Shown: positions 30,531-46,194 of the stretch, piece by piece
How positions within the stretch are numbered: position 1 is the first letter of the stretch
Layout of the letters: each line of letters starts with the position of its first letter
Assembly (NCBI GenBank): GCA_000447185.1
Contig: KE647339.1
Coordinates: 38,349-102,348, forward strand
Source of the DNA: Vairimorpha apis BRL 01
Taxonomy: Eukaryota; Microsporidia; Nosematidae
Length of the DNA stretch: 64,000 nucleotides
Direction: 5' to 3'
Program-made: the position numbers and the translations under genes
The notes under the pieces: model-generated
What the model saw: only the letters and a program-made list of their open reading frames with translations
Databases searched by the model: none
Told to the model about the DNA's origin: nothing

Positions 30531-33239
30531 AAATTATAATCAATATAAATCGAAAAAATATAAAATCATTTATTGTAGATGTGTATTTGTAATTTACAAT
30601 TAAAAATTAAATTAAATACAAGAATACTATTTTTTGAGGTTAATAAAATTAACGTTATATATATATTATCGATAAAAAAATGATATTAAGTATTAATGTA
30701 AGAATTATAAGTTTTAATAACATATGAGTTGTAAAACAACGAAAAAACTAAAAATGACATATTAGCAATCTCTGTGCGACTATGATATAAAACAAGATAA
30801 AAATTAGACTATATAATGAAATATTAGAAATCACAACAGTTTTTCATAATCAATAGAGAAAAATCGAATATAAGCAACATAAACAAACATATGTCCAATC
30901 TTAGGCGTTAAATGATCCTAGATTGCAAAAAATTGAGTTTTTGAAGTGAGCACATTTAATAATAAAAACAGGAGATTAATGAATTTAAATGAAAAATGAA
31001 CTGTTTATTCATGTTAGTATATCTAATTTTATACAAAAGTAAAAATAATATTAAGAAACAATAAAACTTAAAATATTTTTTATTTTAATATGGATTTATT
31101 TAATAAAATATAGACGATGTTGTTATTGTATATAATTTACAAACAAAGATATTTATATGGTATTAAACATTTAAAAAAAACAAGTAAAAAACATAATTAA
31201 TTTTTAAAAATAAAAGCTTAAATTTTATTATTTAAATAATCATGCTATTAATTTTTAATATTTATAATTAAAATTTTTTTAGAATTATATTAGAATAAAT
31301 GATAATACACAGAATTAATATTAAATTATCAATTAAAATTTATCTAAATACTTAAACTTAACTATATGCTACAAAAATTATAGCTTTAAATTTTTAAAAA
31401 GTTTTTAATTGATGATTTACTTTTAAAATTAGAACATTTACAATAAAATCAATTTTATTATAAAAAAATTGATACTTTCTGTATTTACATTTTAAATATT
31501 TTAAAGTAATGTATTTGCGTCAAAGAAATAATAACGTTTAATTACAAAACTTAAATTTTTATTAAAAGATTATGTTTTATTATAAAATAATGTATGTTTT
31601 AAAAGTAACTGAAATTTACTTTTGCGGAATTGTACATCACATATATATATAATATATAAATAAATCTTTAATGATTTTTATGAAATTAAATTTAATTATC
31701 ATTTTAAAGAAAAATTCAACTATGTTACATAAAAAAATATTTATGAGAATTTCAGGAAAATAATATTTGACTATAATTAATTTACACATATTAACAAGTT
31801 TTTAATGATATTAAATTTTAAATAAAATTTTAAATAGTTATAAATATAAATTGTCACTAGTCTGCAATAAAATTTTTTAAAAGATCTAAAAAAATTTAAG
31901 CATACAAATTTTAAAAAGAATTATTTATTTTATTAAAATCATTTTATAAAAACAAATTTAACTACAACGTAATATATTATATAAATGATTTGTTACACAA
32001 AATTAATTAATTTTTATATAGGAATTTTACCAAAACATAAAAATTTTTGATGCACTATTTTCTTATTTTTTTACATATAAGTTGCCATTTCACAAAAAAA
32101 TATGTGTATGAAATTGATTTACTTAAGTATTTACATTTTTATATTTTATAAAATTTTAATTTATTTAAACTATATCTTATTTTGACATTTTTTAATTAAA
32201 CAAATTAAATTATTTGTTTAAAATTTAATATAATTAAATAGTTAAATAGTCAATTCTGAATTACAAGATAAATTTATCTACCATCAAAATATGTATTATA
32301 ATATTAATTCTAATTCTTATATAAAATGACTTAAGAAAACGTTCTAAATTTATATATTAAATATTATTAGTAAAAAGTTTGAAAATTTTTTGAGATGAAA
32401 ACTTAAATAAGTTTTTTAAAAAAATAAAAAACTAATATTAATATTTAAACATATTTAATCAATTTGAAAATTTTTAAATGCTTTAACTATAATAAATTTT
32501 AAAATGCTAACAAAAATAAAAAAAATGTTTATATATATATGGTATTTAAGTTTTTACTTTTTTAAAAATTATTTCGTTCATTTTGTTCAAAAATAAAACG
32601 TAACAAAGTTTTTTCCAGTAAATCCATAAAACTTATAATGTAAAAATTTAAAATTATTTATATTTTTAAATGTAATTGACTAGAGAAAATGAGATTTATG
32701 TTTGTTTAAAAATGCTTAACATGAAATCTTTCACGTGTAATAATTAAAAAAAAATATTTTTTATAAAAAAGAAATCTACTAAAAAAATCGACAATAAAAA
32801 TATAAGTTATTAATATTTTAAAAAATGTTTGAACAACAATGAAATAACAATATAATTAGTCAATAAATGAGTATTAAAACAAATTAATCAAATAATAAAG
32901 AATACGACGAAGAAATATAAAGTAATAGAGTCATACTTTATGGTGAAAAGATCCTCGATAAATAAAACACTCAATAAACTATATTAATGAAAAAATATCA
33001 TAGAAATCAACCAAATAATGAACGATTTTATATATTCAAAAAAATTACAAATATTGAGTGTTTTAAATTTATAACTTTAAATAATAACGATCTATAAAAT
33101 AAGATGATATATTCTTATTAGAAAAATTTATATACCATTTAATTTATTGAAAAAATAGTATATTATATCGATTTAAAAAACATGAAAAATAATATTAAAC
33201 GTCACACTTCAGAGTATATTAAAAATTAATTAGATAGAT
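30531..33239. other. Desert
   Basis: No gene or element recognised. Highly AT-rich with simple TA stretches near 31640. Confidence 0.5.
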
Positions 33240-34020
33240 TTCATACTTTCTTAATTTTTATTCTCGACAATAGTTAGAAGGTTGTAATGATAATTCCAAT
33301 CTTAAATGTTAATATTTCTTCATTATTTTTGTTTATAACAAGAATGTCAAACTCTTATATTAGTTGATATCATGTATTCATTCATATCTCGCCATTGTTA
33401 TTAGATATATAGTTTTAAAATAAATGAACTCTTATCTTAATAGTGTTCTTAAATCTATATTTTTTACATATAAGAAGATGTATACATCTTACTACCTCTT
33501 TGTCATTCTCATAATGTCAAAGCTTAATATTCGGTCGCATTTGGTAACTAAAGGCTCAACTGTTTTTTTATTAGATAAATAATAGAGACAAAGTAATTAT
33601 TTTCTACAAAAGATATTTTTATTCATTAAAAAGCAATGCTTCGTTCAGAGTTAGCTTAAATATTTCTTTTTGTTAGATCTTCGGTAATTTTTTAACGATT
33701 TTTTTTTATTGTTACTAGCTTTATACAACTTACAATGTTTGATTTGATTTTAAATTTTGTTTAATAGCTTAAGTTTTTTGCCTTAATAAACACAGTTAAA
33801 GATTATGTTTATTTTTAATCTTCATTTTATTTTAAGGTAATATTATCAATGAAAGGTGTAAAAACCACGTTTCTTAAATTTTTAATTTTGCTGCATGTCT
33901 ATGAGGATTTTTTAGTTTAATTAAAATAATTGTATATTTTAAAGCATAAATCTTCTTTTAATATCAATATTTATAGGTTCTCTGTATATTTCCTTTATGG
34001 ATAAATATGAAAAAAATCTC
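33240..34020 (-). mobile_element. Decayed non-LTR retrotransposon, C-terminal part (remnant G)
   Basis: Minus strand, from right to left: Lys-Thr-Val-Glu-Pro-Leu-Val-Thr-Lys-Cys-Asp-Arg-Ile-Leu (about 33520-33565), Val-Val-Arg-Cys-Ile-His-Leu-Leu-Ile-Cys-Lys-Lys-Tyr (about 33460-33500), then an endonuclease trace with Ile-Leu-Val-Ile-Asn-Lys-Asn-Asn-Glu-Glu-Ile-Leu near 33300-33350. The frame changes between these pieces. The part right of 33600 is probably the linker between reverse transcriptase and knuckle, but is too worn to read. Confidence 0.65.
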
Positions 34021-37000
34021 ACATTCATGAACAAAATAGAATCATAAAAATAAAAATTGAAAAAAATATTATTTTGTTATACATTAATTAAACTATTATT
34101 TATTATTTTAAACAACAAAAAAATCTAATGATATGTTTTATTTGTTTTAATAACCAAAATAATTAGAAAATACAAGATATCAGTTAACATTCGTAAATCT
34201 ATTTATTTTTATTAACATTTTGTTGATAAATAAAAGAAAATTACAATAATATAAAGTTATTTTTACATGTCTAAAAAAATTATAGATTCAAACATCGTTT
34301 AATATATAAAAAATATTTAATTTGTTTTTCTACGAAGATTTAAAAAAAAGTTTCATAATGTATTTTTAATTTTCTATTATATTTAATAATAAAAAATTAT
34401 ATGACAATTGTAATATCATTTTGCTAAATAAAATTATAAATGCAAAACATTAAAAAATTTATTTAATATTATATTCACTTTTAATAATTTTTTAAAGAAG
34501 CATTTTTAAATTTATCCTTCTATATATCATTATATTAATTTTTTTTAAATCTTAAATTATTCGTATATTAAATTTCTGCTAATATATAACATTATTTGAT
34601 ATTAAATCTTTCATTTGAATTTAAAAAATAAGATAAATTAATTAATTTTGCAAGTAAGCTTATTAAATTTAGACGAACTATTTTTTAAATAATACTTTTA
34701 TTATAAACTGCGTCATAATCATATTTTTTGTACAATAAACATCAAATTTTAAAATATAAATCTTTTAAAAATTAAAATATTAACAACTTCAAAAAATGAT
34801 TTTTTTACATTTATCATGTTTTTTAAAATTATATTATGTAAAAACATACAATAACATAATTAAAAAATCAAATATAATAAAATTAAGCATGGTATTTCAA
34901 ATTTGTTAGTTTATTTATTATACAAAAAACTTAAATATGAAAAAAAATAAAATATTATATAATTTATAACTAATGACTACTAAAATTTAATTTACTAAGC
35001 TTTATTAAAATTTATTTTAATTAAGAATATACAAAAAAAATCTTTTATTAAAAATGATACAATTTTAAATTTTGTTTGATTTTCAAATTTATCATTTTTT
35101 AATGTATTATGTACAGGTTATTTTAAAGTTATACAGTTTTTTTAAAATGTTTTAAATTTTTTACTGTTTATATATAAATTCATAATTTTTTACACATTAA
35201 ATATTAAATAATTTGTCAATTTTTTTAAGTAAAAAAAACATAAAAGTTTTACTATATTAATATAGATTTATAACATAATGCAAATTTTATATTTAATAAA
35301 AATATTGTGAACAATGAACTTTTTTACAATAAAATTTTATTTTTATATAATTGTTGTAAAGTTGTAACATACATATGATAATTGTGATGTAATTTATTAT
35401 ATTAAAATTTAAAATTGATTATAATCTTATTTAATGTAAAAAACAATGTGCTATATTATAGAATTAGGTATTAATGTTCTATTTTATAAATTGTAAATAG
35501 TTGTTATATTATTAAAAAATCTATCTATAAATTTTAAAATATATTTTTTAAATATAAATTCGATATATTAAAATGTTTAACAAATTATATATATAATACA
35601 TATTAAAGCATTTGTATTTAATCTATAAAAAAAATTATTTTACCGTTTATTAAAATGTTATGATACGAATCGTATTAAAAAACAAATATTTATACTTTAT
35701 ATGTATATTGGTAAAAAGTTTACACTAAAAAATAAAAATTATGTCATTTGATAAGTATATTAAATCAATTAATAAAATGTTAAAAAAAACAAAGATATTT
35801 ATTTTGATGTTATTACAAAAGGCAAAAAAAAGATGAGGAAAACTTATATATTAATTTTTTACTTTAAAAAAATTATTGAGATTTTTAACTATTAATAATT
35901 TATTATATTAAAAAAATCCGGAAAATAAAAAAGATTATATAATTTCAAATAAAATTGTAATATTGGAAGTTAAAATGCATTTAATAATATATAATGCTTT
36001 TGTTGTCATTCATTCTTTTATATCATACATTTATAAATTTGCAAAATATTATTACGTGAAAGAAAAGCTAATTTTATGAAAACGATATTTTTTAAGTCTA
36101 ATATACAACCTGTAAGTTTATAAAATAATATGCTTTATTTATTAAAATTATAATAATGCAATAGAGATTAAATTTACTAAATTAGTTAACCTTTTAAGTT
36201 TACTTATTTTATATAATAATTTTAGACTTATTTTGTTATAAGCTTAAATCAAGATAAAACCACAAAGTTTCGTTAAAGAATTCAATTTTATAGGGTATTA
36301 AATGAAATTTTAAGCGTATAATAATCAATTAACTTTTCGGTGATAACAACATATTTCATCTTTTATCATCAAATTATACTTATAAATTAAAATTATAATA
36401 TGTAAATAAATAAGATCTAATTTAAATGTTTTCTCAATTAAGACAATCTGTGAAGAATCATAAACAAATATTCAATATCTCATTTAAATTATTAGATAAG
36501 ATTAATGATTTGTAAGAAGAATTAGTCAAAATAATTCAAATCCTTATTTGTATGAAATACTTTTACAACTAAAAAAAATGATTTTATTTAAAATATTAAA
36601 ACATTAGAAAGATTATTTTTCATACAAAACTGATAGAATTATTGATACTTAGTGTTAAGAAGAATTTTGTAGATTCAAATATTATCTAGTGTAGTAAAAC
36701 AATATTTTATTAATCAAAATAAAACGGACAAATAATTATTTATTATAGAAGAATATATAAAGAAAGTATTTTTTGAAAATATTAAACGTTGATCCTGTCT
36801 TTTAATTAAAAAAACAGTACTTAAATAAATTAAAAATATAAAAGCTTTAAAAAAATTATTTAAAATTTACAACATGATGGTGTATAATAAAAGAATCATA
36901 TAATTTGTTTTAGAAATAAACAACACAAATTAACAAAATGTATAGTTATACTTTTAACATAGTATTATGTTTTCTTTGATGAAAAGAAAAAGTAATTTTA

Positions 37001-38204
37001 TTGTTACAAAACGAGGAAAACGAAAGATTACATAGAAATAAAATGCGAAAATATTTTAGTTCATATTTATATGCAGATATATAATGCAATGATTAAATGC
37101 ATTAATTTGTTTTATGTAACAAGTTTATATAGATATAAGATGTATAAACTAAAAGAACGTTATATCTAACTATTAATTACGAATGAATACAAGAAATTTT
37201 AAGCTATAACTTTAAAAAAGATGTTAAGATAAGATAAAATAAATTAGATTTAAAAAACAAATAAAAGAGGGAAGATAATTTATTGAAGAATAAAGATTAC
37301 TAAACTTGATATTATATACTAGATACATAAAGGAACTTAAAAATATGATTAAATTATAATTAAATTGTTTTAAATTTATGTAGTCTAAAATAATGCATTA
37401 ATTGCAAATATATACATATTATTTAAAAATTTAACAAAAACACAGAAAAAAAACTTAGAATTACTTATAAATTGCAAATTTTAATATAATAATAATTTTC
37501 AAAAGTTTTTCTGTGAAAATTAATAAAATTACAAAAATTAAATATGTAAATAGAAATTGAATAAGAAGATTAGCAAATTGCTATTTTCCTATATTGATTC
37601 AAGCTTATTCAGATATTATAATAATAAAACTAACTTTTTAACAAACAATTTATTATTTATAATAATATCTAATCTGTTATAGGCTCGTAATATTAACACT
37701 TTATAAATTGAAAATAGGTTACTTAAATAGATATAATTGTATTAGTATTAAATATATATTTTTATATGTTACAATAATATTTTTTTGTCAACTTATATTA
37801 TAAATTATGTGCAAATATTATATAAATAATCAAATTTACGTAAAAATTTAAATATTCTTAATATTTTTTAACATAAAATTATTATGTAAATTTTATTTTT
37901 ACATTGGTATAATAAAAAATAATGAAATTAATTACTAAGTTATGACAAAATTTTTAAAATATATATTTATATTATTTATTTCAATTTTTTAATGGTAAAC
38001 CATTTTTAAATACATCGAATTTTTAATGTATTTTTCATTTATAAAAAATCATTGCATATTCATACAAGTAAGATTAATAATTAAACTCAAACCAAATATG
38101 TAAAAATAATTTATAATTCTTTTTGTTAATCTTTAATATTTTTTATGTTTATAATATTTTAAGAAAATAAATAGATCACTATCTAAATGTACATAATAAT
38201 AATG
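34021..38204. other. Desert
   Basis: No gene supported. A stretch near 36990-37200 with Asn-Ala-Met-Ile-Lys-Cys-Ile-Asn on the plus strand may be another very worn retroelement fragment, too weak to call. Confidence 0.5.
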
Positions 38205-38960
38205 TTTATTTGCTGGTCTCATTATACTATGGAATTATTTGTTTGTCGTACTTCAGTCTAAATGTATATAAATAAACATTTAAATAAATTAATATTTTAT
38301 ACATAAAAATCAAAAAAAATTATTTACTAATTATTATCAATTTTTTTACATATTTAATCATATTGTACAAATTAAAATAAATAATAAAAATTTTTCTTCT
38401 ACAAATTTGTACATGTAAGATTTATATATAGTGATATATAAAAATATTACAATTTTGCATACTAATATTTTTTTAAAAATCCCATGTGATAGTATTATTT
38501 TTCAAAAATTTAATTATATAATTTTCTTTTTATAAATATACCAATATAAAATTCTATTTAATTTAGAATAATTTATATTATGTTGTGAATTTAACAAATG
38601 ATATTATGATTAATTTTTTAAATTTAAACAAGATCATGGTAACAAATTGAGATGAAATTATTAGAATTGTTTACATTTTTTCAAATACTCATTTCTTTTT
38701 TATTTAAAGGCGTATGGTCATTATTACATTTTATTGTTGTGTACGTACCTAACAAGTTTACTTTATAATGTAGTTTTTGTCATCTCATTCTCCTCTAATA
38801 TCAGGTCGTTTCCTCTTCTGTACTCAAAGAAACACTCTCTAAAGTTTTCTTATGCGTCACTGATTAGATATATGATTCGATTCATTTTTTTAGCTCTTTT
38901 CTGTATTTTGATGTAATATTTTATGATTATACCATCCATAGTTAACATATATAAATTTAT
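38205..38960 (-). mobile_element. 3' end and C-terminal tail of the retroelement, split by about 480 bp (remnant H)
   Basis: 38209-38255 (GCTGGTCTCATTATACTA and on to TCGTACTTCAG) is nearly identical to 46203-46250, the 3' end of remnant J. The C-terminal tail, with TTTCCTCTTCTGTACTCAAA and CTCTCTAAAGTTTTCTTATG, lies at 38790-38860 and matches the tail of remnant A. In remnant J the two parts are about 50 bp apart; here AT-only DNA separates them by about 480 bp. An open plus-strand frame at 38734-38916 is the wrong strand of this tail. Confidence 0.65.
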
Positions 38961-41900
38961 CATTATATTACACCTATGTTTAAATCTATCTTTACAAATA
39001 TTCTATTTTTATTTAACTTTATCTTGATGTTATTATAATGTTTTTAAAAAATATAACAACTTATAAAATTACACTAAAATAATGATGATTTATTTTTGAT
39101 CAATACATAATAATTTTGGACACTAAAATGATAAAATAAATTAATCTAAGAAATATCAACCTATTACAATTAAAAATTTTAATTTTATGTTATTTTTTAA
39201 AATTTATCATTTTAAAATATTTTACAAATTTAAAATTCAATAAACATATAAAATAAAATATTAGTATACATACGATGTCAAGAATTATAAATATAATATC
39301 GATTAATGAATACAATATGTTTGTCAATAGTAAGTATTTTATTTTACAGTTGAATTATAATAAATTTATTTAATATAGTTAAACCATTTATAAAATTTCT
39401 TGTTTATGTATGTAGTTTTGATAATAATACTTTTAAAATAAAAGACAAAAATTTAATGTTTTTTAGAAGTCATACAAAAATTACATAAAAAAATATAAAA
39501 ATAAAAGATGTAAATTTTATTAATATTTAAATATTATATTTTTTAAAATGTCTAAAATTTTACATGTTTTATTTTAGTCTAATTACTTTATAAATATTTA
39601 ATAATTTTTAATCTTTCAAAACGATTTTATTTTTCTAATAAACATAAAAAATAAAATGAACCATATGTAAATACTCTAGTTTTTTTAATAAATATATATT
39701 TTAAAAATTTAAAGAACAGTATAAAATTTTACGATTTCTTATTATCTATTATTTTACAAATAATTTGTTAAAATTATAAAGTCTTCTAAAAAAGACTGTC
39801 AATGATGTATTAATATTTATAAAACAAAAATAATGTTCTTAATTATTATTCTGAGTTGAAAGTATAGAATTAAAATTTAAAGCGTTTTACTGAGTCACCA
39901 GATAACGATTTTATTTTTAAAATTAAAATCTAAATACTACAATAAAAAAATGTACAATTAATAAAGACAGACATACAAGATAAAATATGTATATTTGTTT
40001 TTAATAAATAATATTATGAAAATTTTACTTAAAATTTATTTTTAGTAAAATATTTTTACTTGGCCAAACTGTCAAAAAAATTTATTACTGATGTTAAATT
40101 TTTATAAATAAATTAAAATTAGTTTTAAGAAATATTATAACAAAAAGAATAAAAATATAAAATACGTTTTCACTAGTGATTATATTTAAATATATAATCA
40201 GAAATTATTAAAAAAATAATAATAAATTAAATATTATTGTAGAATAACATAAAATAATTTTTAGAATATTATAGTTATTGGTTAAATTTAAACAATTAAT
40301 GTATATATGTAATCCTAATTAAATATAAATTAAAGAAATAAAGGTAAAATAATAATAATAATTTTAGTAAATTAAAAGTTTAAAAGTAAAAATAAAAAAA
40401 ACTTAAAACTATTTAAGTTAAATGTACTTTTAAAAATTGCGTTTAAGTGAAATTATATATTAAAAATTTATACCTGGTAGAATAATTATCTAAATAAAAA
40501 ACTGTTATAAATGTCTATATTAAAAATTATATGATAATAACAAACCTAAATTTTAAACAATTTAAAATTAAAAAATAAGATAAAAGAAATTATAATTATT
40601 TTATACAAAATAATAGCAATGAATTCTAAGAAACTAAGATTCATGATCTTAACAGAAAATGTAAAACATTAAAATATATATTTAAGTTTCATAAAAACAA
40701 GATGACTGTAATAATTTCCTAATAAAGTTATAAAAGAATGTAAATAACTTATATTTTATCGTTTGTAACAGTATAAAGAATATTTTAAAAACAATTTTAC
40801 AATACTGATGAAATGGTCTTTTTAATCTTAAAATGTTGTACACATTGTAAAATTTTTGCAGACATGAAAGAAAAAAAATATGATAAACCTAATATTTTTA
40901 AAAATTGAAAGTATTTTATTTTATAATTAAATTATCAAAGATGCATATATTAAGAGAAAATTTTTAAATCATGAACATAACAAACGATAATATATATTTA
41001 AATTTTAAGCATCTTAGATCACATGTAAAAATCAAGCCGATGCAATGAACAAAACATAAAACTTAAATATTTAGGTAATATTATAACGTAAATAAATTTT
41101 TAGTTTAATATTTATATGTTATCTATTTATAAATGTTTAGAATAAATTTAATAATGATAAGAAAAGTAAAAACATGTTGATTAATATGCAATGAGCATAG
41201 AAAAATACAATCTTTAACATACGACAACATAAAACACTTTATTATAAGTTATATTTATTGATAAAAACTATTAATTATATAATTAGAGGTAAGATTAATT
41301 TGAGCAATTTTTAAAAAGAAAATATAAAAGCATTAATGTAAAATTTTTGTTAACTCAATTATTTGTTAATAAAACTTATAAATTTGGAACCTATGTTTCT
41401 AAATTATTAAATTTTTAATGATTCTATTTTCTGATTTTATGAAAAATGTAAATAAGAATTTATTCAAAATGTTTAAATTTGAAACAAACATTAAAGATAT
41501 ATATATAATCAGATTTTAAACAATGTAATAGTTTTTAAAGTATATAAAGTATAATTATAAACATATTGCACCTTTGAATTTTAATCATGAAATAAAATAG
41601 ATTATTTTTAAAAGTTATAATATTGGTACTAGTTCTTGTAAATTAAAAATATTTTAAAAAAGTTAAAGCATAACGCGAAACTTTCTTATCAGTAATGCAT
41701 GTTTAAATCTATAATGTAAATATTAAAATTTGAAGTATCTAATCATATATCTCATCATAAAATTTACCAAGCACATCTAAATATATTATTGATTTATTTC
41801 TATTATTAAACAATATTTAAATTACCTTTTGAAAATATTAAAATGATTAAAAATATTTAGTATTATACAAGAAAAAAAATATATTAATGGGTCTATATAA

Positions 41901-44900
41901 ACTTTACAATTATAAAAAATTATGTTAATTCAATCATATAAATTAAAATATAATGTTAATAATCATTTTCTTAGCAGTTTTATTGATATTTTTAAAAAAT
42001 ATATAGAACAAAATTTGCAAAATAGTAATATAAAGAGTTAAAAATTTAAATTTTTTTCTAAATTTTTCCTTATTTTTATTAAAAGAAAGTATAATGACTA
42101 AATTTAAGACAATGTATTTTTACTAAAAAAAATATCTTAATTTTAGATATATTAGAAAAAAACAGATCATTTACTATAGTATGATTAAATTTGGTTATTA
42201 CTAAATGAAAAGAACATATAAGATCATTTAATTATAAATTAAGTAAAAAAACTTACATCTATAAAGAATAATAATAGATTAAAATTTTGAAATTTGTGTA
42301 TATATAATTAGCAATCAATCTATAATAAAATTTAAATATCTTTAGATTTTCCAATACAATACGATTTTATACAATTTTAATAAAGAAGAAAGTATATTTA
42401 TTTAAAATAACAAAATATTTGTCAAAAATGAAAATTAAATATATTAGTTTTTTAGAAATCAAAAAATTAAGCATAAGACGTACAAAAATCATATAAAAAT
42501 TAAATGATAAAAAGATATTATGGTTCATTTTTAATAATAAATATATTATAAAGCTGTAAAAATTTATTTTACAAGAAATTTTACGATTTGTAAATAAAAT
42601 TATTAAATTATAATAAACGTTAAATATGCAAAAAATCTATTAAATAAACAAATAAAGCAGTAGAAACATCTACTTGTTATTTAAAGCTTTATTATAAGAG
42701 ATATAAATAAATGAAGTAGTTGTAAAATGTTAATGAGTATATTTAACACAGAATATTTTTTTACGTAAATTGGAGTTAGTGTTTATATATTTCTTAAAAA
42801 AATATTAATGTTTTGCAAAATCTTTAAAAAAATATTTCTTTAAATTATGTTAAAATAACATAAATTATATGCTTGTCAAAGAAAAATTAAAAAATATGAT
42901 AGGTGATTTTTATAGGAGCAATTTGTTTGATAATATAAATATGAATTAATATTTGTAAAATTTCTAAAAAAAATATTTAAAATAAAAGACTGATATATTT
43001 CTTACTCAAATATAATTTATATATTTAAACACATCTTGTAATTATTTTGAAATTTAAATTTTATATTTTCTATTATATATTGTACATAAAAAAACAAATT
43101 TTATGATTTCAAATTGTTGTAAAAAAAAGTAACAAAAATTTAAATGATCTAAATAAAAAAAATTGGGATTTTACCAATGATTGATAAAATTTTATATTTT
43201 TGTAATGAAAAAAAAACAATATAAATTAATCTTTAATTTTTAAAATGTATGTTTTAGTTTATATAAATAATAATATGTAATGACAAATTTTAAATTTTTA
43301 GTTTAAAATATAGTTTTATTAAATATGTATTTATGTAAAATTTTTGCTAATATTATAAAAATTCTTTTTTTTAAGCAATAAAAAATCTTGAGTGTATTAA
43401 TTTTTTGTTATTTATAAAAGTAAAATAAAAAATTATAAATATTTTATATTTAAATTTATTATGAAAAAATCAAACTGTTAAATTTTACTATTTTTATTTA
43501 TAACAATACATAGATTAATTTTCATTAAATACTGTAAAATAAATTATTATTATATACAAATATGTCTCATTTTTATACTTATTATGTTTGTTTTATATTG
43601 AACTAATTATTCCTTTAATGATATATTTTATCTATAACTACTAAAATTTAAAAATTAAGATTCATATTTTTTCACAGTTTCTTTAAAACTTATAAATTTT
43701 TAAACATTAATTTAACTGATATACTTAAAAATTATATGTTGTTTATTTTTTTATATAAATTTCATAATTTAATAATACACTACAAAAAATAGTTAAAGTA
43801 TATGAAATTTATCATACATCGAATTGTTTTTTGTAATAAGAATGAATTTATATAAAAACAAAAATAAATATTAAAATGATATAGTAGTAATTTTATTAAT
43901 TTATTTAAATTTAACACTATATTTCTAAAATATATTTCATAAATTAACATTTAAACTTTAAATGATGTTATCAATTGAATTTGTATGTTCTTTAAACAAC
44001 ATATTTTTAATTTTTTATACAATAATTAAATATTTATCTTGATAATTAAAAAATAAAAAATTTTAAATAAACCGAAACTTGTAATGTTATAAAAACTGAC
44101 CATCATTTAATATTTTTATGTAATTGAAACATTATTTTTTTATTTCGGAATAAATAACAGACAAATTGTCACAAAACTAGAGTATTTTTATAATTGTTCT
44201 ATTTTGATAAATAAATTAACCATGTAAACTTTTTAATTTTCAAATTATTTGTTAGACAAATTTAAGTATAACGAAAAATTTATAACTCTTGAGACTTAAT
44301 TTAAATCCTTAAACTTGCATTTTATTAAAAAATTATCCTTAATAATGTTAATTTCCATTAAATTGGTAATATGAATTCATTAAAAAATAGTTAAAGAACA
44401 CATAAACTAATTTCTTTGGTAAAAACATTTTATATATAAAAATCATATCCTGATGAAAGTTTTAATGTTCATGATATTTGTAGTATAACGTTATTAAAAT
44501 TTATTATGAAGATAAATATATCATTTAATATTGTTTTTTGATGCGTTTAAAAAAAATCTTTTCGCGACATTTATTCTTGGACGTATTTATTTTTAAAACT
44601 GATCATTCTCTATAATTTCTTTATGAAGTGTATTTATGCAAATTGTTTCCAAAGAAATTATGAAAATGAATAAATTTAATTTTAAAGATAAATTTATTTT
44701 AGCTCTATATGAATTCAATAAATAGAATAGATCATTTAAATATAATCGTCTGAAAATTTATAAGTATAACAAAAATGAAATTTAAAATTTATATAGAATA
44801 TGTAAAAGTAAATGGAAAAGTAAAGTTGATTTCTGAAGATAAAAATATTCTGGTTGTGAAAAAATGTTAAGTTTAAAAAAATAATGAATATATGATGACA

Positions 44901-45559
44901 AATTTAAAAATATATTACATTTTAAAAAGAAAAGTTATTAGATTGATCGAAAAAGATGATCGTAGTTAAACAACAATTTATATCTGTTTGTTAATAAAAA
45001 GTAAAAAATAGATCAAAGAAGATAAGAAAAATCTTAGAAAATGCTATTTAACAAATTTCTTATGTTTATATTTAAAAAAAATTTAATTAGATATTAAAAA
45101 TAAATTTTAGAATATTATGCAGATTATCAATTGGTCGAAAAAAACAAATAAAGATTCCAAATGTTTGTAGAACTATTATTTATTATGCTTTGCAAATGTA
45201 TATATTTTTTCATCAAAATATAGGTCAAAAAAAGCATCGAATATGTGTTTTTAAGTGAACAACTAAAAGAGCTTCATTATGTAAAAAAATTGTATATGAA
45301 ACAAAGATAAAAATAAAAAGAATTGATTGTATGCTTAAAATCTAAAAAATTAAAATATTTTTAATGAATTAAAATAAATATTAATTGTATTTATTTTAAT
45401 TTTAAGGTTTTGTTTTGTATTCTAATATAATGATTATTTATATATTTTAATCATGTCAAAATAAAAGTTAAAGAATATAGTTTTTAAATATTAAAATAAA
45501 GCAAGTATATATTTAATATAATTATTTTAATTAATTTTTGCTCATAAGCTTAACATTAC
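38961..45559. other. Desert, longest stretch without any landmark
   Basis: 6.6 kb with no reading frame of 60 codons or more, no RNA gene and no remnant that I can recognise. Mononucleotide and TA/TTA runs only. Confidence 0.5.
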
Positions 45560-45680
45560 TTAAAAAGTAAAATATAAATGCATTTAATGATGCATCACAT
45601 ATGTTTATACAATTTTGACCTAACATCTTTTCGTATCTTGTAATCTACCATTTACCTTGGTTAGTTATAAAAAAAAGATA
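45560..45680 (-). mobile_element. Knuckle-region fragment of the retroelement (remnant I)
   Basis: The minus strand near 45615-45640 reads Tyr-Glu-Lys-Met-Leu-Gly-Gln-Asn, the counterpart of Gly-Glu-Lys-Met-Leu-Gly-Gln-Asp in remnant A; the DNA AAAGATGTTAGGTCAAAA against AAAATGTTAGGACAAGA supports this. No flanking motif is left. Confidence 0.4.
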
Positions 45681-46194
45681 TGCCTTATTCATTGAAAAAA
45701 ACAATTTTAACTTTTAAAAATATACTTTTGCACAATTATTTCATGGTTAATATAAAAGTTAAACTATTCTGTAATTGTTTTTTTATTGATATACTACCAT
45801 TTTGTATCTTTATCTTACATTTTATGTAAATTGTTTGATATTTTGTTATTTAATTAGTATTACTGTAGAAAACAACATCTGATCAACATTTAAAATATAA
45901 CAAAAATTTTAGTTTTTACAATTCTTCTTAATAGTTAAATATTTGCATTTTTTATTTTGAACTGTTTAAAAAGAAACCTTTAAATTCCAGATCATATCTG
46001 ATCTTCAAATTTTATTTTCAGGTTATGTACATCAATTATGCTCTGTGTTATATGCAAGCTAGTGTGTTTTAATTTTTTTCATTTTAACAAATCTCTTCTT
46101 AAAAATTCCTTTTAAGTTTATACTATTATAAATATGGATTTGCTTATTTTGTTGTATGTTTTTTCATATAATCTATTTCAAAATACTTAAAACA

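Noticed and set aside
38734..38916. 60-codon plus-strand frame, and the similar 69-codon frame at 46202-46411
   Set aside because: Both are the antisense of the conserved retroelement C-terminal tail, whose minus-strand reading matches the other remnants.
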